Source of the DNA: Patescibacteria group bacterium
GTDB lineage: Bacteria; Patescibacteriota; JAHJAL01
Assembly (NCBI GenBank): GCA_018814055.1
Contig: JAHJAL010000060.1
Location: 1 to 5,413, forward strand
Direction of reading: 5' to 3'
Length of the DNA: 5,413 bases
A model generated the notes under the pieces. That model had not been told where the DNA came from. It searched no databases and saw only the letters and a program-made list of their open reading frames with translations. Both the position numbers and the translations under genes were made by a program. This document shows positions 1 through 5,090 of the stretch, one piece after another (position 1 is the first letter of the stretch; each line of letters begins with the position of its first letter).

Positions 1-89
1 ATGAGTTGTTTGTGATAGGGTTTTGGGTGTTGATCTTGGTTATTACGTTTGGTTTGTCGGTAGTGGTGGGGATGTTGATTAATAATTAA
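1..89 (+). CDS. 3' end of a membrane protein (partial)
   Basis: Reading from base 3, an open frame runs 28 codons to TAA at 87-89 and enters from outside the window. The peptide is almost wholly hydrophobic (starts ELFVIGFWVLILVITFGLSV and ends GMLINN), so it looks like the last transmembrane helix of a membrane protein with a very short polar tail. No motif identifies the family. The frame is convincing because it is a continuous 20-plus residue hydrophobic span with the Leu=TTG, Val=GTG/GTT usage seen in the other genes of the window. It is the last gene before the tRNA. Confidence 0.55.
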   Translation, partial: ELFVIGFWVLILVITFGLSVVVGMLINN

Positions 90-111
90 AAATTAAGAAC
101 TTAGATTTGTG

Positions 112-117
112 TATAAT
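112..117 (+). promoter_or_regulatory. Putative -10 box for tRNA-Ser
   Basis: A perfect TATAAT lies 52 bases before the tRNA, preceded directly by TG. No good -35 hexamer is found at 16-18 bp spacing; the region upstream is A-rich. Placement in the gap between the membrane-protein stop and the tRNA supports a promoter. The same 8-mer TGTATAAT occurs before the methyltransferase at 5052-5059. Confidence 0.45.
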
Positions 118-169
118 CTAATAGCATGAGTAATATAGTTTTTGAAACTTGATACGTGAAACTTATTTT

Positions 170-256
170 GGAGAGGTGGGAGAGTGGTTTAATCCGCACG
201 CTTGGAAAGTGTGTATGGCCGCAAGGTCATCGGGGGTTCGAATCCCCCCCTCTCCG
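170..256 (+). tRNA. tRNA-Ser (anticodon GGA)
   Basis: The sequence folds as a class II tRNA. The acceptor GGAGAGG (170-176) pairs with CCTCTCC (249-255), with discriminator G at 256. The anticodon stem CACGC (197-201) pairs with GTGTG (209-213), and the loop TTGGAAA carries anticodon GGA at 204-206, which reads UCC/UCU serine codons. A long variable arm (ATGGCC, loop GCAA, GGTCAT) is diagnostic of serine-type tRNAs, and the T arm is GGGGG-TTCGAAT-CCCCC. CCA is not encoded (GTTTG follows the acceptor), so the 3' end must be added by CCA-adding enzyme. Confidence 0.97.
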
Positions 257-281
257 TTTGTTTATTAATTACTAAGCATTT

Positions 282-581
282 ATGAAAACCAAACAATTGC
301 AACAATTGATGAGTGAAATTGTGAAAAAGATTGATCAAAAGTATGGAATTGATCGGGATGTGCAGTTGAATATTTCACAATTAGTGGAAGAGTTGGGTGA
401 GTTGGCCAAAGAGGCTAATTTGAAGAAACTGCGGAACAAAGAGCCCCAAAAAGAAGATTTGGAGGATGAATTTGCGGATGTATTTTTGCAGTTGGCGACG
501 TTGGCGACGGGTTTGGGGGTGGATCTGGAGGAGGCAGCGTTGAAGAAAGTGGAGGTTTTGAAAGAGAGGCATGATTTATGA
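282..581 (+). CDS. MazG-like nucleotide pyrophosphohydrolase
   Basis: A 99-residue protein of the all-alpha NTP pyrophosphatase (MazG-like) superfamily, whose members hydrolyse (d)NTPs, often non-canonical ones, to the monophosphate and pyrophosphate. The metal-binding signature is visible: EELGE at residues 36-40 (EExxE) and a second helix with E63-x-x-D66 in EDEFADVFLQL, separated by a charged linker. The length fits a single-domain MazG-like enzyme, not the two-domain E. coli MazG. The C-terminal segment (about residues 80-96) is a further amphipathic helix. The start ATG has no recognisable Shine-Dalgarno; it follows the tRNA by 25 bases. Its stop overlaps the SET gene start (ATGA, 578-581), implying translational coupling. 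Substrate cannot be told from sequence. Confidence 0.88.
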   Translation: MKTKQLQQLMSEIVKKIDQKYGIDRDVQLNISQLVEELGELAKEANLKKLRNKEPQKEDLEDEFADVFLQLATLATGLGVDLEEAALKKVEVLKERHDL

Positions 582-973
582 AAAGCGATGAAGTTATTGT
601 TGGAAAGTCCAAGATCCACGGCAGAGGGGTTTTTGCGGCAAGGGATTTCAAGAAAGGGGAAATTGTACTGCATTGGGATATGACGAATGTTTTGACAGAT
701 GATGAGGTCAAGGATATTCCTTTTGAAGATCAAAAATATGTATCATACATTGACGGCAAGTATCGATATATGCAAGAACCGGAAAGACATGTAAATCATT
801 CATGTGAGCCAAATGTTGTATCGAAAGACTGGTGTGAAGTTGCTTTGCGGGATATCAAAAAAGGAGAAGAGATTTTGTCTGATTATGTGGAGGAATTGCC
901 GTCGGCAGAGTTGATGGAATGTCATTGTAAAAGTGATAAATGTCGAGGATTTATTAAATTTATATCAAAATGA
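578..973 (+). CDS. SET-domain protein (putative lysine methyltransferase)
   Basis: A 131-residue single-domain SET protein. SET enzymes transfer a methyl group from S-adenosylmethionine to protein lysines. Visible motifs in order: HGRGVFAARDFKKGE at residues 14-28 (N-terminal SET motif), NHSCEPN at 73-79 (SAM/pseudoknot motif), DY at 102-103 supplying the likely catalytic tyrosine, and a post-SET C-x-C-x4-C-R-G at 115-124 that would bind zinc with the Cys of NHSC. All core elements are present, so it is probably active. The target protein is unknown. It overlaps the MazG-like gene by 4 bases upstream and the Nudix gene by 4 bases downstream, so all three are probably one transcript. SET proteins are mainly eukaryotic but occur sporadically in bacteria, including small-genome lineages. 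Confidence 0.93.
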   Translation: MKSDEVIVGKSKIHGRGVFAARDFKKGEIVLHWDMTNVLTDDEVKDIPFEDQKYVSYIDGKYRYMQEPERHVNHSCEPNVVSKDWCEVALRDIKKGEEILSDYVEELPSAELMECHCKSDKCRGFIKFISK

Positions 974-1428
974 AATTATTTACACTATGTTATGTGCGGA
1001 AAAATGGAAAGACGTTGATGATGCATCGGGTGAAAAAGGATAATGATGTGCATGAGGGGAAATGGAGTGGGTTGGGGGGCAAGTTCGAACAGGGGGAATC
1101 GCCGGAGGAGTGCGCGATCAGAGAGGTGAGAGAAGAGTCGGGATTGATAGCGAAAGATCTGAAGATAAAGGGGTTTTTGACTTTCCCTATTTTTGACGGA
1201 GAAAATGATTGGTATGTTTTTTTGTTTGTTATAGATGAATTTGAGGGAGAACTAATTGATTCAAGGGAAGGAAATTTGCAATGGATTGATGATGATAAAT
1301 TGATGGATTTGAATTTATGGGAAGGAGATTGGATTTTTATGAAATGGTTGGATCAAGATCGATTTCATACGGGAAAGTTTGTTTATGATGAAGGAAGATT
1401 GGTAAATTGGAGTTTTAATAAATATTAA
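970..1428 (+). CDS. Nudix hydrolase, MutT/MTH1-like (8-oxo-dGTP diphosphatase-like)
   Basis: A 152-residue Nudix hydrolase with an intact Nudix box: G37-x5-E43-x7-R51-E52-V53-x-E55-E56-x-G58-L59, the Mg2+-binding catalytic helix. It is preceded by KWSGLGGK (31-38). The WSGLGGK form and the C-terminal DRFHTGKFVYDEGRLVNW (about 130-147) resemble the group of MutT-like enzymes annotated as 8-oxo-dGTP diphosphatases, which sanitise oxidised purine nucleotides. The substrate is an inference; other Nudix substrates are possible. It starts in an ATGA overlap with the SET gene and ends 5 bases before the HAD gene. It is the only one of three Nudix genes in the window that is intact. Confidence 0.92.
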   Translation: MKLFTLCYVRKNGKTLMMHRVKKDNDVHEGKWSGLGGKFEQGESPEECAIREVREESGLIAKDLKIKGFLTFPIFDGENDWYVFLFVIDEFEGELIDSREGNLQWIDDDKLMDLNLWEGDWIFMKWLDQDRFHTGKFVYDEGRLVNWSFNKY

Positions 1429-1433
1429 TTGTC

Positions 1434-2075
1434 ATGATAAAAGCGGTGATTTTTGATTTTGATGGGGTGTTGGTGGATAGTGAGAGATTGCATTTTAAAA
1501 CGCATAAGAGGGCGTTGAAAAAATTTGGAGTAGATTTGAATGTGGGGGATTATCGAAAGTTGGGGATGGCGAAAGGGAGCAGGAGTTTTTATCGGAAGTT
1601 GGGGGAGAAATGTGGGGTAGATTTGGATATTGAGAGAGTGCAGGAGTTGAGGCATAAGTATTTTGTTGAATTGATAGAATCTATTAAGCCGGCTATTGGT
1701 GTGGTAGATTTGCTGGATTCTTTGAAAGATAAATATAAGTTGGCGGTGGCTTCGAGGATGGGACCCAAGACTTTGAAGGAATTGATGGAAAAAACTGGTT
1801 TAAAGGATTTTTTCAGGGTTATTATGAGCGGGGCAGATTGCAGAAGAAATAAGCCGTGGCCGGATGTTTATTTGGCAGTGGCGGAGAAATTGGGAGTGCA
1901 GCCGGAGGAATGTGCGGTGGTTGAGGATTCGATTAGCGGAGTAGGAGCGGGAAAGAAAGCGGGGATGAAGGTATTTGGGTTGATGAGCGGGTTTATGAGG
2001 AAAGAGGATTTGAAAGAGGCAGATGTAATTGTAAATTCATTGGAAGAATTAAATGATGAGGTTATTAATTCTTAA
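1434..2075 (+). CDS. HAD-superfamily hydrolase (beta-phosphoglucomutase/phosphatase-like)
   Basis: A 213-residue HAD hydrolase of the subfamily with an alpha-helical cap. Motif I is DFDGVLVDS (D8 nucleophile, D10 acid/base), motif II is S107 in VASR, motif III is K140 in NKPWPDVY, and motif IV is VEDS (E164, D165) followed by GVGAGKKAGM. The cap occupies roughly residues 16-85. This pattern matches beta-phosphoglucomutase-like and phosphoglycolate/GS1-like phosphatases. Sequence alone does not separate a mutase from a phosphatase. It follows the Nudix gene by 5 bases, so it probably belongs to the same transcript, where a nucleotide or sugar-phosphate phosphatase would fit. No clear Shine-Dalgarno precedes the ATG. 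The stop lies inside the 13-base palindrome CTTAATAATTAAG (2071-2083), which is too AT-rich to call a terminator. Confidence 0.92.
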   Translation: MIKAVIFDFDGVLVDSERLHFKTHKRALKKFGVDLNVGDYRKLGMAKGSRSFYRKLGEKCGVDLDIERVQELRHKYFVELIESIKPAIGVVDLLDSLKDKYKLAVASRMGPKTLKELMEKTGLKDFFRVIMSGADCRRNKPWPDVYLAVAEKLGVQPEECAVVEDSISGVGAGKKAGMKVFGLMSGFMRKEDLKEADVIVNSLEELNDEVINS

Positions 2076-2087
2076 TAATTAAGTTAG

Positions 2088-2735
2088 GTGAAAAATAAGG
2101 AAATAATTTGGTTGATTGGATTGATAGTATTGTTGATTTTGATAGTGAGCGTATCGGCTGTTTTGGGTATTTGGCAATTGATGGTATTTATTGACCAAGA
2201 AGATGTCGTATCTGATAAACAACAGGTTGAGGATAGTGTTGATGAGGAGTATGAAATTGTGGATAGTGCTGATCGGAAAATGATTGATTGGATACAAAAA
2301 AGTGTAGAAGATGTAGCCAAAGTGAGAACATATGCTGAAGGTGATGAAGATTATGATAAATTATGGGAATTGTTGCATCCGGATGATAAATTGGTGTGGG
2401 AGAGCAAGGAGGAGTTTGCAGAGGCCAATGAGATTAGGCAGAGTAATAATACTCGGGGTGGCAATGCTTATAGTTTCAACTTTTTGGGTGAGGTGAAAAT
2501 GTGTGATGGGTGGATATCAGCAACTAATAATCAAACATACAACGATGTTTTTATTGTTGAAGTGTATCGATATGCGCATACTGGTATACATCATACTATG
2601 ACTATAAATACGTGGCAGTATTATCAAATGATTGATGGCAAGTTTAATTTTTTGATGGATCAACCCAAAGAGCATTATCAAGGAGGTGTTTTTTCATATG
2701 GCCAGATGCCTCATTATGAATGCACTCATCAATAA
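2088..2735 (+). CDS. Membrane-anchored extracytoplasmic protein, unknown function
   Basis: A 215-residue protein that I do not recognise as a named family. The start is GTG, because a TAG lies directly before it in frame and the next Met (residue 32) would remove the membrane segment. Residues 6-29 form one hydrophobic helix after a short charged N-terminus (MKNKE), predicting a single N-terminal anchor with the rest outside. Residues 36-60 are an acidic linker. The remaining domain includes DYDKLWELLHPDDKLVW (88-104), which resembles small NTF2-like or lumazine-binding-like domains of lipoproteins; this is only a guess. Two cysteines (139, 212) could form a disulphide. It starts 12 bases after the HAD stop and lacks a Shine-Dalgarno. 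Confidence 0.78.
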   Translation: MKNKEIIWLIGLIVLLILIVSVSAVLGIWQLMVFIDQEDVVSDKQQVEDSVDEEYEIVDSADRKMIDWIQKSVEDVAKVRTYAEGDEDYDKLWELLHPDDKLVWESKEEFAEANEIRQSNNTRGGNAYSFNFLGEVKMCDGWISATNNQTYNDVFIVEVYRYAHTGIHHTMTINTWQYYQMIDGKFNFLMDQPKEHYQGGVFSYGQMPHYECTHQ

Positions 2736-2747
2736 CAAGTCGAGGTT

Positions 2748-3037
2748 ATGAAATTAGTTAATTCATCAAATTTGATAATTTTGAATGATAAGGGCGAGAT
2801 ACTGCTGGCCAAGCGGGTGAGTGACAATGTGAAATATGGAGAAAATGGCAAGTGGTCGATTCCGGGAGGGACGGTGGAGGAGGGGAAAAGATTGATGGTA
2901 AAATAAAATTGAATCATGAATTGTCGGAATATACGTGGTTTGATCCAAAAAAAATAATCGCCAATCGCTTGAAAATGGCTTATAACCAACAAATAATAAT
3001 GAAGGATTTTTATGACACACAACAAAAAAGAGGGTGA
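2748..3037 (+). pseudogene. Broken Nudix hydrolase A (internal deletion and frameshift)
   Basis: ATG at 2748 opens a 52-codon frame that begins like a Nudix enzyme: NLIILNDKGEILLAKR (residues 8-23) and GKWSIPGGTVEEG (34-46), the start of the Nudix box. It then leaves frame and stops at TAA 2904-2906. The other end of the gene continues in the +2 frame, with HELSEYTWFDPKKI followed by a helical tail, ending TGA 3035-3037; that is a typical Nudix C-terminus. About 45-50 residues expected between them, including the REUxEExGU catalytic helix, are absent, so this cannot be an active hydrolase whatever the frame. One added G in the run at 2882-2885 would join the frames and restore the box Glu (GGTVEEGE), but the deletion would remain. 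A GAGG lies only 2 bases from the ATG. Confidence 0.82.
3002..3006 (+). promoter_or_regulatory. Shine-Dalgarno AAGGA for the CC/CPKC protein
   Basis: AAGGA ends 5 bases before the ATG at 3012, a normal spacing. It supports that start even though it lies inside the 3' part of the broken Nudix gene. Confidence 0.55.
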
Positions 3038-3506
3038 GCCGTGCTGTCCCAAGTTTGATACGAGTAAGTGGGACAAGAAGGCGTTTACGTGGAAGGAAAA
3101 GAAGTTTATCCGGGATACTTTTCCGTTGTTTATGCATATGCCGTGGCCGCCAATGATTGGGAAGTCGATCGGGAAGTTGTGGAAGATGGCGACAGAGGCA
3201 AAGGCGGCGCCGGATTTGAAGGATTTTTTGTGTCTGTCGCATGATTCTAGTCCTTGGAAGGGCGAGCATTACATGGCAGTCACAAAAGAAGTGGAGGGAG
3301 CGGACAATGTGACATTGTCGGGGGATTATATGTCGATGGTTTTTGACGGGCCGTATAATGCGGTGCCAAAATATATGAAAGAGTTGGATGAATATCTGGA
3401 AAGCGAGGGCAAGAAGGCAAAGGATTATTATTTTTATTACACAACATGTCCGAAGTGCGCGAAAATTTATGGGCATAATTATATGGTGGGGATAGCGGAG
3501 GTGTGA
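3012..3506 (+). CDS. Conserved uncharacterised protein with CC and CPKC motifs
   Basis: A 164-residue, apparently intact protein. The layout matches a bacterial family I recall only as a conserved hypothetical, sometimes labelled 'hydrolase' or GyrI-like without biochemical support. It has an N-terminal EPCCPKFD (9-16) with W20, a middle section ending DSSPWKGEHYMAVTKEV, then LSGDYMSMVFDGPY, and a C-terminal YYTTCPKCAKIYGHNY (142-157). Cysteines 11, 12, 146 and 149 could form a metal or redox site, though no metal is proven. No signal peptide or membrane segment is seen, so it is probably cytoplasmic. The start is backed by AAGGA 5 bases upstream. It overlaps the end of broken Nudix A by 26 bases in another frame, an arrangement that would also have existed when that gene was intact. 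Confidence 0.8.
   Translation: MTHNKKEGEPCCPKFDTSKWDKKAFTWKEKKFIRDTFPLFMHMPWPPMIGKSIGKLWKMATEAKAAPDLKDFLCLSHDSSPWKGEHYMAVTKEVEGADNVTLSGDYMSMVFDGPYNAVPKYMKELDEYLESEGKKAKDYYFYYTTCPKCAKIYGHNYMVGIAEV
3497..3503 (+). promoter_or_regulatory. Strong Shine-Dalgarno GGAGGTG before Nudix B
   Basis: GGAGGTG lies 5 bases before the ATG at 3509, the best ribosome binding site in the window. It overlaps the last codons of the upstream gene (stop 3504-3506) and fixes the start of the broken Nudix B gene. It shows that this organism uses Shine-Dalgarno initiation, although many neighbouring genes lack it. Confidence 0.7.
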
Positions 3507-3508
3507 TA

Positions 3509-3699
3509 ATGGCCTCAAAACTCAAAAAAGGCGTGGATCATACGGGAGTGAGTGTGGTTTTTTCTGCCATGATGGAAATGGACGGTTTTTGATGGCCAGG
3601 ATGACGGATCAGACAATGGATGAGCATGGGACCTGGGATATTGGGGCGGGCGGAAAATATGTTACATTCATAATTGCCGCGGTTTTTTGGATTATATAG
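3509..3699 (+). pseudogene. Broken Nudix hydrolase B (frameshift and 3' truncation)
   Basis: ATG at 3509 gives MASKLKKGVDHTGVSVVF, the N-terminus of a distinct Nudix group (GVDYxGVTVVFFCHDG type). The frame then ends at TGA 3587-3589. In the next frame the protein continues exactly as expected: FCHDGNGRFLMAR, then DEHGTWDIGAGG, where the Nudix box should start. One added T in the run at 3558-3563 (six T) would join the two parts. After GAGG the homology stops: the frame goes on as KYVTFIIAAVFWII to TAG 3697-3699, with no Glu-rich catalytic helix and no C-terminal half. The gene is therefore truncated at the catalytic box as well as frameshifted. It begins 2 bases after the preceding stop, so it was co-transcribed with that gene. 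Confidence 0.8.
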
Positions 3700-3717
3700 G
3701 GGTAAAATAATAAATCA

Positions 3718-4241
3718 GTGGCAAAGAGAAAGATTTTTCAATTATTGGTTGTTTGTTTTGGTTTGGTGGTAAAATATCTCCCCAAGTAACTTTGGCATGT
3801 TCATGTATGGCCAATAATGACCAAACGGTGTATCAGGCAAAAGAAGAAGCAACGGCTGTTTTCTATGGTACAGTGCTGGATATAACTGAAAAATGGTTTG
3901 GGGATGACAATGAAGTCATGTTTGAGGTGGGTCGGGTATGGAAGGGAGAGATTTATAAGTATCAAACTATATATACAGCGCCCGACGCGGGTATGTGTGG
4001 CAGTCATTTTGAAGTTGGGCAGGATTATGTTGTTTTTGCGTATGGAGACAAGCAGTACAAGACAAGCAAATGTGGACGTACCAAATTGTATGATGACGCG
4101 ATGGCAGACTTGTTGCTGTTGGGCAAAGGAGGTGACCCGATCGATAATGATAGAAGTTACAGTCAATATTTGGTTTATATTCTGATTTTTGTAATTCTGT
4201 TTTTGTTGATTGGCGTGTTGGCATATAAGCGAAAAAAATAA
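3718..4241 (+). pseudogene. NTR/TIMP-like membrane-anchored secreted protein, frameshifted in its signal peptide
   Basis: The main frame, from about 3753 to TAA 4239-4241, contains LACSC, an alternating Cys start like TIMP/netrin (NTR) domains. It continues with AVFYGTVLDI, YTAPDAGMCGSHFEVGQDYVVFAYG and TSKCGRT, then a C-terminal helix (YSQYLVYILIFVILFLLIGV) and KRKK. I know this layout from uncharacterised bacterial secreted proteins with an NTR-like fold. The function is unknown. The start is the problem: the best N-terminus is GTG at 3718, giving MAKRKIFQLLVVCFGLVV, a clear signal peptide, but in another frame. One added A in AAAA (3771-3774) would fuse it to KISPQVTLACSC. Without that change only a weak TTG start at 3753 remains. 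Four cysteines (two in CSC, one in MCG, one in KCG) could form two disulphides. Confidence 0.72.
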
Positions 4242-4245
4242 AAAA

Positions 4246-4263
4246 GGGTCAAGACTAGGACAG
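4246..4263 (+). repeat. Left terminal inverted repeat of the IS
   Basis: GGGTCAAGACTAGGACAG. It matches the reverse complement of 4964-4981 at 15 of 18 positions; mismatches fall at repeat positions 7, 14 and 16. It lies beyond the 3' end of the transposase frame. Confidence 0.85.
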
Positions 4264-4935
4264 TGGATAAATATTGATAATTTTAATTAACTTGTGATAG
4301 AGATTTTCTTTCCGGTAGTTGAATCAGAATTCGCATTCTTTTAGATGAAGATAAATAATCGATTTCTTTAAACCTCGAAATTTACTCGATCTGGTTTTGG
4401 CAAATCCCCAGAAACTCTCGATGCCATTAATATGTGATTTACCTCTAACGAATTCATTCTTACCGCGATCAACCCGAAAATATTTTTGATAACCCAGATC
4501 AACCAGCCCATTGTATCCCCGCCATTTATCCGAATGAACAACGCTGTCAATCTCTACCTTTCCTCTGATAATCGCTTGTAAAGTATCCCGGCTGCAATCT
4601 GAAACTATCTCGGTAAAAACACTGCCATTTCTTTTGAATATTCCAAAGATAATCGTTTTTCCATATGTTCCTCGGCCCCTCTTGCCTTTAGCTCTTCTGG
4701 CTCCGAAGTAACTTTCATCCACTTCCACTTCTCCGGCAAAAGGCGATTCAGCTTCACAATATTTGGCGATTACTGTCCTGATCAATTTCAAAAAACGGTT
4801 TACAGTATTGCGGTTTAAATGACTGATTTCAGTAATTTGTTTGGCATTTAGATCCAGTGAAAATGATTTGATAATTTGCCTTATTTTCTTGTTAGAAATT
4901 TTGGAACGTTTTACAATCTTATTTATATACTTCAT
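4255..4935 (-). pseudogene. IS1595-family (ISXO2-like) DDE transposase with premature TGA
   Basis: The ATG at 4935-4933 opens 203 codons to TGA at 4326-4324. Residues 28-50 contain a helix-turn-helix-like LNAKQITEISHLNRNTVNRF. The catalytic domain follows: VEVDESYFG (D73), HSDKWRGYNGL (D136) and HINGIESFWGFAK (E173), giving a DDE triad with the conserved HxNxxESFW motif. The protein stops after HLKECEF, where relatives read on as ECEFRFNYR. In this window the same frame does continue past TGA as FNYRKENLYHKLIKIINIYP to TAG at 4257-4255, so a CGA-to-TGA change (Arg to stop) explains the sequence. The lost tail is 22 residues, and whether the 203-residue form works is unknown. No zinc ribbon is seen at the N-terminus. 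The start follows an in-frame stop closely, so no longer start exists. Confidence 0.85.
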
Positions 4936-4963
4936 GACTAGATTTTAACAATTCTCCCTACTT

Positions 4964-4981
4964 CTATTCTAGTCATGACCC
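4964..4981 (-). repeat. Right terminal inverted repeat of the IS
   Basis: Read on the minus strand this is GGGTCATGACTAGAATAG, the partner of the left repeat. It lies just upstream of the transposase start, the usual position for the transposase promoter. Confidence 0.85.
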
Positions 4982-5053
4982 AAAATTAATATATATGTTT
5001 TGTGATATTAATAAAGATAGAAAGATACTTACTTTTTACATAAAGTTATACTG

Positions 5054-5059
5054 TATAAT
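5054..5059 (+). promoter_or_regulatory. Putative -10 box for the methyltransferase gene
   Basis: A perfect TATAAT, preceded by TG, lies 31 bases before the ATG at 5091, in a spacer (4982-5090) that is nearly all A/T. A weak -35 (TTACTT, 5029-5034) would give 19-bp spacing; TTTACA at 5035-5040 would be only 13 bp away. The rest of the spacer holds an (AT)n run (about 5077-5088) and no gene. Confidence 0.45.
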
Positions 5060-5090
5060 AAAAGCATAAGTGTTAAATATATATATATAA

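Larger units (their letters stand above)
4246..4981 (-). mobile_element. IS1595-family insertion sequence, 736 bp
   Basis: The element is delimited by imperfect 18-bp inverted repeats: GGGTCAAGACTAGGACAG at 4246-4263 and, on the opposite strand, GGGTCATGACTAGAATAG from 4981 back to 4964 (15 of 18 identical). A single transposase gene on the minus strand fills the space. The size fits small IS1595-family elements (IS1016-like). Family members usually make 8-bp target duplications; here the flanks read ATAAAAAA and AAAATTAA, sharing only AAAA directly at the ends, so a duplication cannot be shown. The left end lies 4 bases after the stop of the NTR-like gene and the right end is 109 bases before the methyltransferase gene, so neither reading frame is cut. 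Confidence 0.85.

Noticed and set aside
335..733. Minus-strand open frame opposite the MazG-like and SET genes
   Set aside because: Both forward genes have full family motifs; the reverse frame is a low-complexity shadow created by their codon usage.
2071..2083. Perfect odd palindrome CTTAATAATTAAG at the HAD stop codon as a terminator or operator
   Set aside because: It has only A/T pairs apart from one G-C, no loop and no T-tract, so it cannot be a stable terminator; such palindromes are common in AT-rich gaps.
2766..3518. 250-codon minus-strand open frame opposite the broken Nudix genes
   Set aside because: It lies opposite sequence with clear forward Nudix and CPKC-family signatures, and its translation is rich in His, Arg and Leu with no domain; it is a shadow frame.
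3674..3708. Promoter (TTGCCG with TATATA or TAAAAT) before the NTR-like gene
   Set aside because: Spacings are 13 or 23 bp, neither workable, and the sequence is the degraded tail of Nudix B.
4255..4326. TGA decoded as an amino acid (alternative code as in some candidate phyla)
   Set aside because: MazG-like and SET genes end at TGA inside ATGA overlaps, and the 3012-3506 gene ends TGA shortly before a new start, so TGA is a stop here.
5077..5089. (AT)n run as a functional repeat or origin element
   Set aside because: It is short and lies in an AT-rich spacer without iterons or DnaA boxes that I can see; simple composition explains it.
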